From Klebsormidium nitens (Eukaryota > Streptophyta > Klebsormidiophyceae > Klebsormidiales > Klebsormidiaceae): 64,000 nt of DNA. The notes beneath the pieces were generated by a model. It had not been told where the DNA came from. It searched no databases and saw only the letters and a list, made by a program, of their open reading frames with translations. The stretch lies in the NCBI GenBank assembly GCA_000708835.1, contig DF236952.1:297448-361447 (forward strand). Direction: 5' to 3'. The stretch's first letter is position 1. Every line of letters starts with the position of its first letter. Below, one piece after another: positions 34,888 through 46,607 of this stretch. The translations under genes were made by a program, and so were the position numbers.

Positions 34888-37800
34888 ATGGCGAGCGACG
34901 AGTCGCAGCAGCCGGGGGAAGGTGCTGGGGTGTCCGTCCCTCTGCCTCTGGATAAGTTGTGCTTCACGTAAGCTATGGGCCAACGGATTGACTGCCACCA
35001 CCTTGTAACGAACTCAAACATTCTCATTCTAGTGAGAAAGGCTCAGTTTCAGCTTGAGGTGCTCTTTCAATCACCAGATTACACCGAAGGAACCTTGACA
35101 GGGCTTGCTTCGTTATACAGTGATTGATAGTCATCCATTCTGTGTCTTTCTTAACCTACACTGTGCCAAAGAAACAAATTAGCTTCAATCAGTGCATGCT
35201 TAAGAAAGCTAGTTTGTGCAATACTTAGCTTTCGCTCATATCTGCAGCTGGTGATTGGAAGCATGAAACAAGCTGATTGGCCGCCCCTCCTGTTTGTTCT
35301 TTCACTAAGCTCCACAACCTTCTTCCTTTGCAGGCACAGCCAAGAAGGTCAGCCAATCGTCTTGGTGTCAACTGGAAGCTTCAATCCTCCAACCATACTG
35401 CATCTGCGTATGTTTGGTGAGTACCAAGTTTGCTTATGTTTGTTCGTTTGCCTTTCTCCTTGCCGCAGCTCTCTTGCCGCAGCCCCGCATAGACATTCTA
35501 ATGAACCTGCAGAGGTGGCATGATACGCCAGAAGAGGCACTGGCTACCTACATGAAGGGGACATTCACACTCCTGAATTAACACTCAGTCACCATGCTCC
35601 GTGTCGGTGTTAGCATCCCGCTTCACTTTCGGTGCTTGATCAGGTTCTTCCCACAGTCCGTTTTCCCATTGGTATAAGGTCTTTCTTTCAGGAGTAACAA
35701 AGTCAGTGAGAACCAATTTCAGCACGCTGGGACTGGTGGAATCACCAAGGGGTCTAGGATGGATCTAGAGTCAGGGACCTGCTGCATTTTGCGTCTCCTG
35801 AAGCCTACTGTTCTTTTAAGTCCTGTCACTGCCGCGCTTTTGGTCTACTGAATCGAAATGGTTGTGATCCGTGCATGTCGTTTGCAGAGTTGGCCAGAGA
35901 TGACTTGACCGCTGACGGTTACAGCGTTTTGGGGGGCTACATGTCGCCCGTCAATGACGCCTATGGCAAAAAAGTAAGCAAACAACTTCTGTGTTGCAGT
36001 ATCTGGCACTTTCAAAATCAAATGGGGGTTTGCTCGTGTGGTGTTCCTTTTGTCATTTGTAAGCTTCGAACCCTGATCTACAGTCATGGTCTTAGCACTG
36101 AGGGAAAACTTCGGCTACCACCTGTTGAGCAAGCAGAGACGCGTCGTACTTGCAGAGCCAGCAGAATTACACAAGTCTATTTCATTCTTATTCTCTCTAC
36201 AACCGCCCTTTCAAATAGGAAGAAGCTTTTTCCCCAGCCAACCTGAGCTACAGTAGCCAGGTATCTACTCGATTCGGAAAGCCAAAGTCATGATCAAAAC
36301 ATGATACCCCCAGCTCAGATTGGTCGCTTCCCCGTGGAAGACACGTTCAGAGATCTCGAATCCGAGCACACTTGAATCCATCCCTCTCTGCTTTTTTTGC
36401 GTCAAAGACCTCCCTGAACTCGCTGTCCCTTGATCCCCTTGCGGCTCTCAACCATTACGATACTCTCAACTTCAGGGCCTCCTTCCGGCACACCACCGGA
36501 TCGCGATGTGCAGATTGGCGGCGGCCGACTCAGATCTGCTTATGGTGGACCCGTGGGAGGCCCTGCAAGCTGACTTTCAGCGCAGCATCAAAGTGCTGAA
36601 GCGGATACAGCAGGGCGTAAATGCGGCCAGGCCAGAGGGCATGCGTGAGTCGTACTTCCTTGCGCCGTTTCTTGCCGTCTTGTTTTTACCGTCAGCATTG
36701 GTAGAACACAATTGAGGATGCCTTGGACAGATGCACGAATGGGCGTACTTGGCGTTTCAAGCGTCAGGAAGATTGCAGTCCGCGCGATGCCATATCGTCT
36801 TGCTTTCTCTTCGTGCGCTTTAGTTCTTCCCCCGCTTGCAGGCGACCTACAACAGTCTTTGCAAAGATGGAATGCTTTTATGTCTGTTAAGGAGTAAAAA
36901 TGCTTTCCTGTTCTTCTTTCGTTCTCAGGCTACGCTTTTTCTGTTCTCTTCACATTTCCCTGCTCCCTGTTTCTCTACGGTTATGGTTCCTCGTTTGTGG
37001 ATGATTGCTTACTCCATCGTGCTGAAACGTCTCTGCGCGCGATGTAATCGAACCACCACTTTTGTCGGAAACAATACATAAACGACCTTCGCCATCGGAG
37101 CCCCAGTGCTGGACTTGGGCACGGTTCAATAATTTGTCTTCACATAAGACTTTCCGCTGTTGATTGAGGATCAGGCACTGTCACCCACCGTAATTGTCCG
37201 TCTGCCGCGTCTCTTCTCGCCATTTTGCTGCCTCTTTTGTTGCTCGAAACGTTGAACTGTAAACCCGTCATGGCCGCTCCATGATGACGTCGGCTTCCGA
37301 TATCCCCCTGCAGCCCCTGTGCGGTTGATGCTCGTGTGCGGCGCGGACCTGCTCGAGTCCTTCAGCCGGCCCGGCGTTTGGATCGAAGCGCAGCTACGGG
37401 AGATCTTTGCAGATCACGGCGTCGTGTGCATTTCCCGGGGGGGCTCCGACGCACGGCGACACATTCACGAGAACGATCTTCTGTTTGAGTACCGAGTGAG
37501 TGACATAACGGTCCTCCTTGACAATTGAACTTGATGCAAATTTTGGCAGACCAAGGCGTTGTGCGGGGAGGTTCCGATGCCCGGCGGCACATTCAGGAAA
37601 ACGGTCTGCTCTTTGAGTATCGGGTGAGTGACATAAGATACTCCCTGGTTCTGGAAAACAATCTACTGTTTGGGTACGGATGATTGGCATTACGATACTC
37701 CCTGACGACTGGACGGATTGCAAATCTTCGCGAAGCATGGCATCGTGTGCATCTGCCCAGGGGGTCCGACGCCCGGCGACACATTCAGGAGAATCGTCTG

Positions 37801-38591
37801 CTGTTTGAGTACCGGGTCAGTGACATATCATTGTCCTTCTTCGAGAGTCTGCAACCTCTTTGACTGTCAGGACTAGATCGAGACATCTTGAAGGAGATTT
37901 CGGACGCTCATAGAGGTGCTCCTGTGCGTGAGCTGTCCGCCTGACGTCGCACTTCCCCTCCTAACCGATTCATCCGTCCGTCGCTCCCCTATGAACTTGC
38001 GCTAAAGGAGGACTCGCTGAATCAAGCTTCCGTGCTCGCAGAAATCCATCCGGATTGTAGACGAGTGGGCTTCCAACGAAGTTAGCTCCACCCTCGTCAG
38101 GTGAGGCTGTTCTTGACTATAGGAGCTTCGCTTTCGTAATCTAATTGTAAACTGGCGGATCACAATCGCACCTCCTGCTATTCGGCCCAGCAACGCGCTT
38201 TTTGATCAAGCCGAACGACGCCCCCTAAATTGACCAGAGGCAGGTCGAGGAGTTGCCATCTGGTGCCAGATTTTGTCAGTTGCCGCGGACTGCGCAAACT
38301 CTCTGATGCATCGCTCGACGAATGCACACTGGGGTCCTCTTAAGTGGTCCAACGCTTTTGAGCATGTGATTAAGGCCGGTTGCTCTTTGCAGGCGCTTCT
38401 TGAGTCGCGGGCTGTCCGTGAAGTACCTCACACCGGACAGCGTCATACAGTACGTGAAAGAGCACAAGCTCTACACGCCCTCTCATTCGAAACCAATGGA
38501 CGAAAACGGTGCTGGCCTATCCTCCAGAACCAGCACGAAAGACAACGCGGTAGAGAGGAAGGCCGAAGCTGCGCTTATCTTGACCCCTTAA
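34888..38591 (+). CDS. NMNAT: Nicotinamide/nicotinate mononucleotide adenylyltransferase
   Basis: Seven exons chain in frame: 34888-34967, 35334-35416, 35888-35973, 36476-36644, 37314-37495, 38042-38100 and 38393-38591, giving 285 residues. The enzyme joins NMN or NaMN with ATP to make NAD+ or its deamido form, the last or penultimate step of NAD synthesis. The nucleotidyltransferase signature GSFNPPTILHLRMFE (41-55) has the usual T/H-xx-H pattern. GYMSPVNDAYGKK, HHRIAMCRLA, VDPWEA, VCGADLLESFSRPGVW and the C-terminal SSTLVRRFLSRGLSVKYL (about 214-232) follow in family order. The N terminus VPLPLDKLCFTHSQEG resembles plant NMNAT. The C terminus carries about 40 extra polar residues. The intron after exon 5 contains decayed tandem copies of that exon's 3' end, which would break the frame if spliced in. 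Confidence 0.95.
37400..37840 (+). repeat. Tandem copies of the NMNAT exon 5 3' end and donor
   Basis: The exon 5 end (GCACGGCGACACATTCACGA through the donor at 37496) is repeated with its donor near 37624 and again near 37816. A partial copy lies near 37665-37700. Copy 2 would be a 74-base exon and copy 3 lacks a base and has GTCAGT instead of GTGAGT. Both are therefore non-coding relics. Confidence 0.85.
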
Positions 38592-40393
38592 TCGAAACAC
38601 AGTTTTGTACTGCCATTCCGATCAATCCTTAGGCTTAGGCAAGATGCGCTGCCAAGTCTATCCATAACCCTGTGAGTAACAAGTGACTAAAATTAGCAAA
38701 CAATCATAATTTTAAGATATCAGCATCTCGATCAGGACGTTTGCAATCTTTCTCCGAAGTCACACTAGGCTCAAATTGATGCTGGGCATTAGTTTGACGT
38801 AGGATCTTCGTCGTTGACGTGGGGTCCTGAAGCTTGTTGTAGTTACCGTTGCCCAACTATTTTGTCTTAGCAGTGTATTGAGCAAGAGGGAAGCTTTTCA
38901 GCGTTTCACATTTCAGCGCAGTGAAGGACCTGCATGAAGGACCCGTCTCAACTTCGTGACCCTCATGCAATATACTTGAAAGCTACGATTCCGATGATAT
39001 GATTGAAAGCATGATCGAGGAAACGAATTCAAACGTGCATTCGACCGGCAATGGTGTTGCTCTACGTGCAACGACGTTGGAGCGGCAGCCACCGTCACGG
39101 TCTAAAGGAGCTAGAATGAATTATCGGGGTTCCCTAGCATCCGGACGATCAGGAATTTGGGCAAATCTGGTGATATAATCGTGTACCACGGTACGTAGAG
39201 CCGGGCCCTTGGTACCTCATAGAAAGGTCACTCTCTGTTTTAATTCGTCTTCGCCATCCCCGCATATCATGAATGTACATTCATATGATGGAGGACTTGC
39301 TGTTGCTGCACATGGTGCCCTGCCAATTTTTAGGGATAATCCTGACGATATCACTCAAAAGATATGCCACCCTCATCGAATTGTTTGGGAGAACTTAAGT
39401 TCGTATAACGCTCCTTGCTGCTAGCTTACTTTTATATATCATGTGCCACGTACTAGTACGTCCAACTTCAATGCTTCTGAGTGGTTGCTTGTATCATGCA
39501 TATGCCGACACCATTGATATTCTGAACAATTGCCGATTGGAATGATTGCCATATTTCAGCACTCCAGCATGCAGGCGCAGCGCTTGATCTCTGCTCAAAA
39601 TCAAGTTGCCTTTGCATGAAGCTTCAGTACGCTGGTAGAGTTGATATTATTTTCTCTTCTCCGGGTTGCGGGCTCCGAGATTGTACTTTGCTTCCTCACA
39701 AACAAAGTAGACAGAATACCATGTTAATGGTGCGGAACCCACTGATGCTAAAGTTTATGCAATGTAAGTCTGCATCGAGTCCCTTCCTGGCGTGGCTCAA
39801 ATTCTAACAGAAAACTTCTACTATTGACTCGGTGCTTCGCTCCCAAGCTTTGCAGATGAGGGGCTAAAAGACAGGAGCACTTTTTCTGGTTGTCAATCAC
39901 GAAATGCCTTTCTACACCTTTAGTTTGTTCAACAAGCATCTTTCGTCCCTGCCAGCTATACATGCAAAAATTCTGTTGTGCTGTACCATCCCACAGGACA
40001 TGGCATAGACGGAAGTTGATGAGTACTCGATTAACTATCACTCATTCGATACTGGCATCCGGTGAGTGCTGACCAGCGCAGCAAACGTCAAAGTCACCGT
40101 CCCAGTCCATCAACATGGGAGTGCGGATGACCTGTACAAAAAGCAGGAGAAAGCGTGAATTCAGAAGAGTTGCATTTTGTTGTCCAACAGGAAGAGAACA
40201 TAAGGGAAGGACTTGTTGAAAGAGGAAGACTCTAATAAGACCCGTGAATTCTTACTCAACACGTCGGCTTTTCTACTCTATTCACTCAAGTTCTTGTCTA
40301 CATGTGAAACATAGATACTGTAGCCTACGTGGTAGGATGTGCCAAGTGCTTGTGCTTAGCAGTCACGATTACTAGGTTAGCAGCCCCTCCCAA
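38592..40393. other. Convergent intergenic region, no feature seen
   Basis: This lies between the stops of NMNAT (+) and the minus-strand coiled-coil gene. It is comparatively AT-rich. No exon, repeat array or RNA gene is supported. Confidence 0.4.
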
Positions 40394-43300
40394 TTATAAA
40401 CAAGAAGCACAGGATGGGCGGAGTGTACTCGCCCTGTACTCCTTAGGTGTGTCGAGATAGCTTTGTACGATTCCCGGGATTCTCCTTGCCCACATGCACA
40501 TCCTTCTTTCAAACTCAGCCTTGTTCTGCAAGAACCACAGCGCTAAGGTGAGCGGGCTAGAGGAGCGCCTTGGCCGCAGCCAGTCAGTCCTTGGAGTATG
40601 CGGATGCGTTAAAAGGTCACTAAACCCTAGGAACATACCACTTCACCAAGTTAGGACGCGCTTCATGAACAGAGAGGCGGTGTCTGGCAATCGACTGTGT
40701 ACTGAGGGTGAGGACTTGAGGACTTCTCTTCATCGGTCGAACAACACGGGTGATGGTCGACGATGGTCCTTTCTTGAGTAGTTCCCAGGGGTGCTTACCG
40801 TAACATCCCAGTTCTCTTTCATGTAATCAGGCCTATCCTCCAAGAACCGTTCGTAACCCTTCCTAAAGTCCTTCGTCTCGATGATGATTCTCAGATCCGG
40901 AGAAGCCCTCTTCACTTCCTTCTCAATGTGTGAGAGCGCCTCGAGCGCCTCCCTGATTGCGTCATCCAGAGTCATATCCCGCAACAGGTAGCCGAACTCG
41001 CGGTACGCCTCCTCTTCGTGACCTTCGTAGTACCATTCTGGAAGGACGACCTTGCGGTCCTCGAACATCTGCACGACACTGCTTCGTCAGGCTCACAGCC
41101 CAGAACCAGCGGCGTGCGACGGACGTGCTGTCAAAAGTTATACAGTCTGCCGTTATCGTCGTAAGAGCCATTACGGATTCCAAAGTTGAGACGTTTCAAG
41201 TAAGATGGTTGTATAGCAGCCTGGAGGATAGAATCTCGAGTACAGAAATTTACGATACAACGGCGTCTACTTCTCCTCTTCACCTTCTCACGAGCTTCTG
41301 CTTCAAAAAGCTATGGTTGAACCGAACCTGGTCTACGAAAGTGAAAGCGAGAAAGTGAGAAAGCGAGAAAGTGAAACTAGTGCACGAGGCGCCTAGATCT
41401 GACAGGCGTCTTGCAACAGCGACGTGCATGGAGGCCGTCCTGAAAGCAGAAGCAAGGGAGTCTTGCAAGACGCATGATATGGAGTTGGGACAGCAGAAGT
41501 CGGTTTCTCACCTTCCACAGATTGGGAGGAGCCTTTCTTTCGCGAATCCTCTGAAAGACAGACTCCGGTGGTAACATACTCGAGCAGCCGCCGCCTCCGT
41601 TGTCCGGGTGCTCCCCTGCCTGCCAAACGAAAGTGCCACAAACTTGAGTGTATCAAAGTCTTCAGCGTGAGAAGAATACAGTTAGTCTCGCTTACAGACT
41701 TTACGTCATTCAAAGTAGCCCCGTTGCTGACTCTCTTGTGAGGCGCCTCTTTCTAGATCTTGTGCTTAGAAAAGCGCTCCTGAGCATGGCTGTGTTCCTG
41801 ATTGATGATCTCGCTTGTTGACTTAATTGACAGGAAAAGGAAAGAACTGCTTGAGCCCAACGTTTTGCGAACGGCTTCCAGTTTCCTACCGTTAGTGTCG
41901 CCACCCGTCACATCCAACGGCGTTTTAAAACTAAAAACCTCTCAAAACTCCACCGGGTTGGAAATCGAGATCATGATCCGAAGCATGCCAGTCACAACAC
42001 TCGATAATCAAAGTCTATTGTTGGCCGCTTACAATGGAAAAGGTACATCTTCGACCAGGCTTTCCTGTCGTTCAGTTTTGCCAGCCGGCTGCGTTACTGA
42101 GCCTCTCACCTGCTCTGTCTTGAGTTGCTTTTCGGCCTCTGCCGGCCCGCGCAACTCCGCCCCTTCGGCGTGCACTGCCTCTGTATCGCCCCTTTTGATC
42201 TCCACAGCGCTGAGTCGGACCCTGCAGGCTCTGGCTTCCCGAACCCTTGCTGCAGCTCGGGCGCCTCCGCAGCTTTCCGCTCCCGGGCCGCTTCGCCCTG
42301 CGAGACGAAAGAGAAGACTTCTGACAGTACCAAGAGAACTGGAATATTGCGCAGACGCTAACAAAGTTGAGGTCAAAGAAACCATCCCCAATGGAGCTCC
42401 AAATGGGGATCAGAATAAGATAGATTCGACCCAGATTCGGCGTGAGTTTCCAAGAGGTGTACGTGTCCTCACCGACTCCATCAATAGCCGCAGCTCAGCT
42501 TTCGCCTCTTCCTCTGCGCGCGTGTTTTCCTCCACGAGCCACTGAGCCTCTTTCAGCCTCGAATCCAGGCCTGCGCGAGCGGCCTCTGCCGCTGCCAACC
42601 GCTCCTTGAGCTGCGCCTCCTTATGCGCAAAGCTCGCGTCCGCCTCCGCACGCCTGAAGGCAGACAAATGTGGACGCAATCAGATGTCCACATCTGACCG
42701 GAAGACATGTGAGAAACACTACTTCCAAGACTCACTTTTGGGCCTTTCCACGCACCTTTTTATTGGTTTGCCTGTAAGAGGGGCACAATCCTGCAGCCTC
42801 CTCACTTGAAAGTTAGATCTAGTCCAGAGCCTTAAAGAGTTGCTGCAGAACCGGGCCGATGCACTCCTCAATCGAAGCAAAACCTCCGCCGTACAGTCTG
42901 CAAAAGCAAAGCCCCCGAGAGTCCTTACTTGGCCGTTGCGGCTTCGAGTTGTGCCTCAACCACGTGGCGCTTCTCCATCTCCTCGGCCAGGGCCGTCTCA
43001 GCCAGCTCCGCCGCGCGCTGAGCCGCGCGCGCGCTTGCCTCCTCGTGGAGGCGCGCGAGTGACGCCGGGCTTTGCAAGCTCGACTCTGCCTGCGCGTCCT
43101 GGGCCGCCTCTGCTGGTCTTGTCTGCGCTTTGGGCTGGAGGGGACGGGCTTCGGGCTGCAAGGAATAGCCGTTGAGCTCCCAATAAGGAAGCTTTCTTAC
43201 TTTCAGTTTATGTGGGAAAAGGCTCCAAAACAAACCATCTTGAGCTGAACAAAACGAGAAGGCCAAGGTTTTGGCTCAAGAAACGTGGTGGTGTTGGCTA

Positions 43301-44407
43301 CCTCAACAAGGCAAGCGACAACCGTTGTAAAGGTTATCCAAAGGAATCCGTCTCTACTCAGAAGCAGCTGACGCAAAATTCTTTTCATAGAAAGATCGGA
43401 GGCTGCCCCCCCTTCCCCGGCCAAAAGCTATAGTCGAATGAATCGGAGTCAACCGCCACAGGCACAATGATCACCCTCCAGTTTCCTGCCAAATTGTGTT
43501 ACTGTATATATCCCGTATATACCATCCATTCCAAAACCTCACCTTCATCTTTTGAATATCCATCTCCTGTTTGGCCCGCTTCGATCTTGGCTGATCATAG
43601 TCGTGCCCCTTTTTTGACAGGTCCTCCTGCAGAGTCTGACAAAGAGATTGTATCTTTTGATTGACAACAAGCAGCAGAACTACACGACCACAACCTAACC
43701 TGGTTGACTCTGCTAACTTGATCTTTAAACAATCATCGCTCCTTCTTGACGGAAAGGAAGGCACATGCCGGGATACCTCGACCGGCGATGTTGACAACAA
43801 ATTGAGGAACCTCATTTGATTCTTTTACAGGTTTAAAAGAGCCAGAGTAAGAAATAGGACCACTATATACTGCATATGCCTGGTCGATAGATTCAAATGA
43901 GGGGTAACCTCTCATGCGTCTGAACACGGTGCAGCTGCTTCTAGTAGGGCTTGAGTAGTTTAGATCAGTCAGAGTTCTTTCCAGAATGCAAGTTATCCAA
44001 CGTACCGGCGCTCAGAACTCTGTTAAAAGATATGACCTTAATGTGGAACCTTCACAGGAAAGTACTGCTGCCGACTGCTCAGCGGACAACTTGGGAAGCT
44101 AGACGAGGGTAAAGGTTTTTGTGAAACGTTCAACGAACAGGCGGCATATACACAGACTCACAAATCAATCTGACAAGCTTTCTTGGGTGACATACGGAAA
44201 CCAGATGAACCTTACCTGACCCTCTGGAGGGTCATTCGTCTGAGGTATCGATGGAGTGTCCACCTGGAAGGAGCTTCCAGAATCGTTGACGTGGACTGCG
44301 TGGATGACCTCCTCTACGCATCTCGTCCTGTTGTGCCCCTTCTTTCCACAATTGCTGCATGTCACTCGTTTCTTCTTCGTCATGGCGGCCTTCTTCTCTT
44401 TTGTACC
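40394..44407 (-). CDS. Zinc-knuckle and coiled-coil protein gene, partial reconstruction
   Basis: Exons that agree in phase are 44407-44216 (a CCHC knuckle, CSNCGKKGHNRTRC, C-x2-C-x4-H-x4-C, in a Lys-rich context), 43626-43543, 43155-42929, 42653-42473, one about 42297-42110 of uncertain frame, 41550-41512, 41068-40799 and 40525-40394 with the stop. The middle exons encode an Ala/Glu/Arg coiled coil (LARLHEEASARAAQRAAELA, KEAQLKERLAAAEAARAG). The last two form an acidic globular-looking part (VLPEWYYEGHEEEAYREFGY, then FERRMCMWARRIPGIVQSYL). The knuckle resembles those ending MULE/FAR1-type proteins, but no transposase core is seen. Exons may belong to more than one gene, and the 5' end is not located. 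Function unknown. Confidence 0.45.
41337..41376. repeat. GAAAGYGA microsatellite
   Basis: Five imperfect 8-base units (GAAAGTGA/GAAAGCGA) lie in an intron of the minus-strand coiled-coil gene. Confidence 0.7.
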
Positions 44408-46607
44408 CTGGTTTCCTTCAATTTAAGATGGTCACCATTCCGCAACAAATCGGACTTTTCAGGGAGGTGTTCGAGTATGCACGTGCTCAAGATGCTCAAG
44501 ATGCAAACTGAGAAACTGACCCAGGACCACGCCCCGACCAGGCCAGGGCTCTTCTTGAGAAGACTCAAGACCGCTCAGGACTGTTCAATTGCTTGCTGAT
44601 ACCGTATTGCCATTGCCATCGTACGTCACAAGTCAGCAATCAAGCAATACAAAGAAGACGAACTCAGTTAGTTTCGAGACGTCGATCACACATCGGCGGC
44701 GGCCCGCCACGGCCGCCGCACTGAGATGATGCGAGGACGCGGCCGCGTTTGTTGGTCGGGCACGTGCGGCGAGGTTTGGCGTTTGACAATGGTTGGTCGG
44801 AACGTGCATGGAAGATCGGGTTTTGATCCTCCCGAGTCCCAAGCTTTCGCCTCCGACCGGCCGTCATGGCTCAGTGGGGACCGGATCCACCCGGTTGAAA
44901 AAGTTATAGCCAGCCTTCAGGAAACCCGACACCCCGTCACTTTTCATGCAGACTTTGAACCAGGCAGCGGGCACATGTCACCGGGCTCTGATGTTGCGCC
45001 AGCTGCCCGGTTCCAAGGGCAGTAGAATTGGTAGGTACTAGTAACTACCGGTAGTACTACCTAGACTAGGCACCTAGCGTTGCATGAGGCTTGACTTTTG
45101 AATTTTGAGTCAAACCTGGAAACAACCAAGTACCCCCTATTTAATCCGACGGGCTCGCGCACATCTACAGACAAAGTGATTTGTTCACGGGGGCATCAAA
45201 GCTAGGGCATCCAATGCCCTGGAAGGCAGGATCCTGACGTGCAGAAAGAGGGTGAAGCGTCAACTTCTTTCGGGGGGTAAGCACCTGTAAGCACCTGAGG
45301 AATCTTGGGGGACCACCCTGGCAGCGATGTCAGCAAATGCTGCATCATGCTCATCTGTGCTGGAATCATGTGGAATGCCAATATTAATAACTAGGTATAT
45401 AGCTGTGCAGGGCGCAAAGCCGCAGAACTTCTGACAGTGAAAGCCTCTGCTGTTTGAAGTGCTTGAGCGCCTGTTCCGTTATGTTCGCAGCTTGGTCTCC
45501 AGTGCATCCTTCTAACGAACCTCTCAACTAAAGGGCGCTGCTAAATGTTGAAGCTGTAGCACGCAATCTCGCATGCAGCAGGTCAACATCGCATTGCCAT
45601 TCAGCCAGTGATTGCTGAGCCAGCTCAACGCCCCAAGAGGATAGTGGTGAATACTGCCCGAAAACCTTGCCGACGTGCACTTGAGCAATTGAGCTGCAGC
45701 ATTTTGTCCACTGGTGCAAGGTGAGCTTCACTGCATGCTGTGTCCCTTCATGAGGATATCTAGTCACGGTGGCTGTTGTACATAATTCTGATGCATCCTA
45801 CAGCTCTCTTGCTCGAAATGGCCATTGCTCAGGAGTCCAAAGCTTACAAATGAATCTGTGTTACACTTAAATTCTCATTGCTAGCCAGCGAGACATGATG
45901 CATTTGCAAGCTCTTTCAGCAGTGATAGAGAGTCTCCAAACAGTTGAATTTCTTCAGATACTGCTCCCAGAGCTCACTCGCTAGTTCATCACTGGTTCAG
46001 GCAACAAGGAGGTCAACTTGACAGACCGCTTCTGCTCTAGGCATTATGGCCGTTAGGATCTTCAACCATGACGCATCATTCACCCTAAAAATCCAAGAGT
46101 ACACACTGAGACCGGTGCATTTGTGCACCATACTGTAACTTCCCTTGGATGCCGCTTTTAGTCTAACAATCTTTCTGGATGAGCTTTCTCTGGTAATGCT
46201 TTGCACATGCATTGTGCGTAAGTCCCCACCTGGCGATTGCTGAAGTCTGTCAAGCTATCCAACACCCTTAAGGCTTGCCCACAGAACCTGATTCTCCCTT
46301 GGATAGGTGAAATGCAGTCAGCAATGTTGAAGCAGTTGATAAGTGCCACGGGAATCCAGCAGCAATCAGTTTTTAATCTGCTGTATACCTTTGTTCTTGC
46401 TAAAACAATGCTTTGAAAGGACCTTGCAGGCAACCCACGAAATGTCACACAACAACCTCCTAGACTGTTCCCTTGTACAGCCCTATCTGCCCAATGAGAG
46501 CGCCGTTACGTTTAGACACATGATGATGAAACTCAATCATGCATTTGCTTGCATCTATTGCCACCCCATACAACTCTGGTTCTACTTGTGCAGGCAACTC
46601 TCCCAAA
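44408..46607. other. Divergent intergenic region with a short palindrome
   Basis: This lies between the zinc-knuckle gene (-) and the secreted lectin/EGF gene (+). A GC-rich patch at 44690-44790 may be a promoter or a missed first exon of the minus-strand gene. GGTAGTACTACC at 45050-45061 is a perfect palindrome. Nothing is supported between 45100 and 46600. Confidence 0.35.

Noticed and set aside
37550-37623. Second copy of the NMNAT exon 5 end as an extra coding exon
   Set aside because: Splicing it in adds 74 bases and breaks the frame before the conserved C-terminal motifs.
43733-43927. Minus-strand frame starting RGYPSFESIDQAYAVYSG as an exon of the zinc-knuckle gene
   Set aside because: Looks weakly coding but has no usable splice donor before its stop and its base composition differs from flanking exons.
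44664-44867. Arg-rich minus-strand frame (67 codons) as a possible first exon of the zinc-knuckle gene
   Set aside because: No donor linking it in phase to 44407; also open in another frame of the same GC-rich patch.
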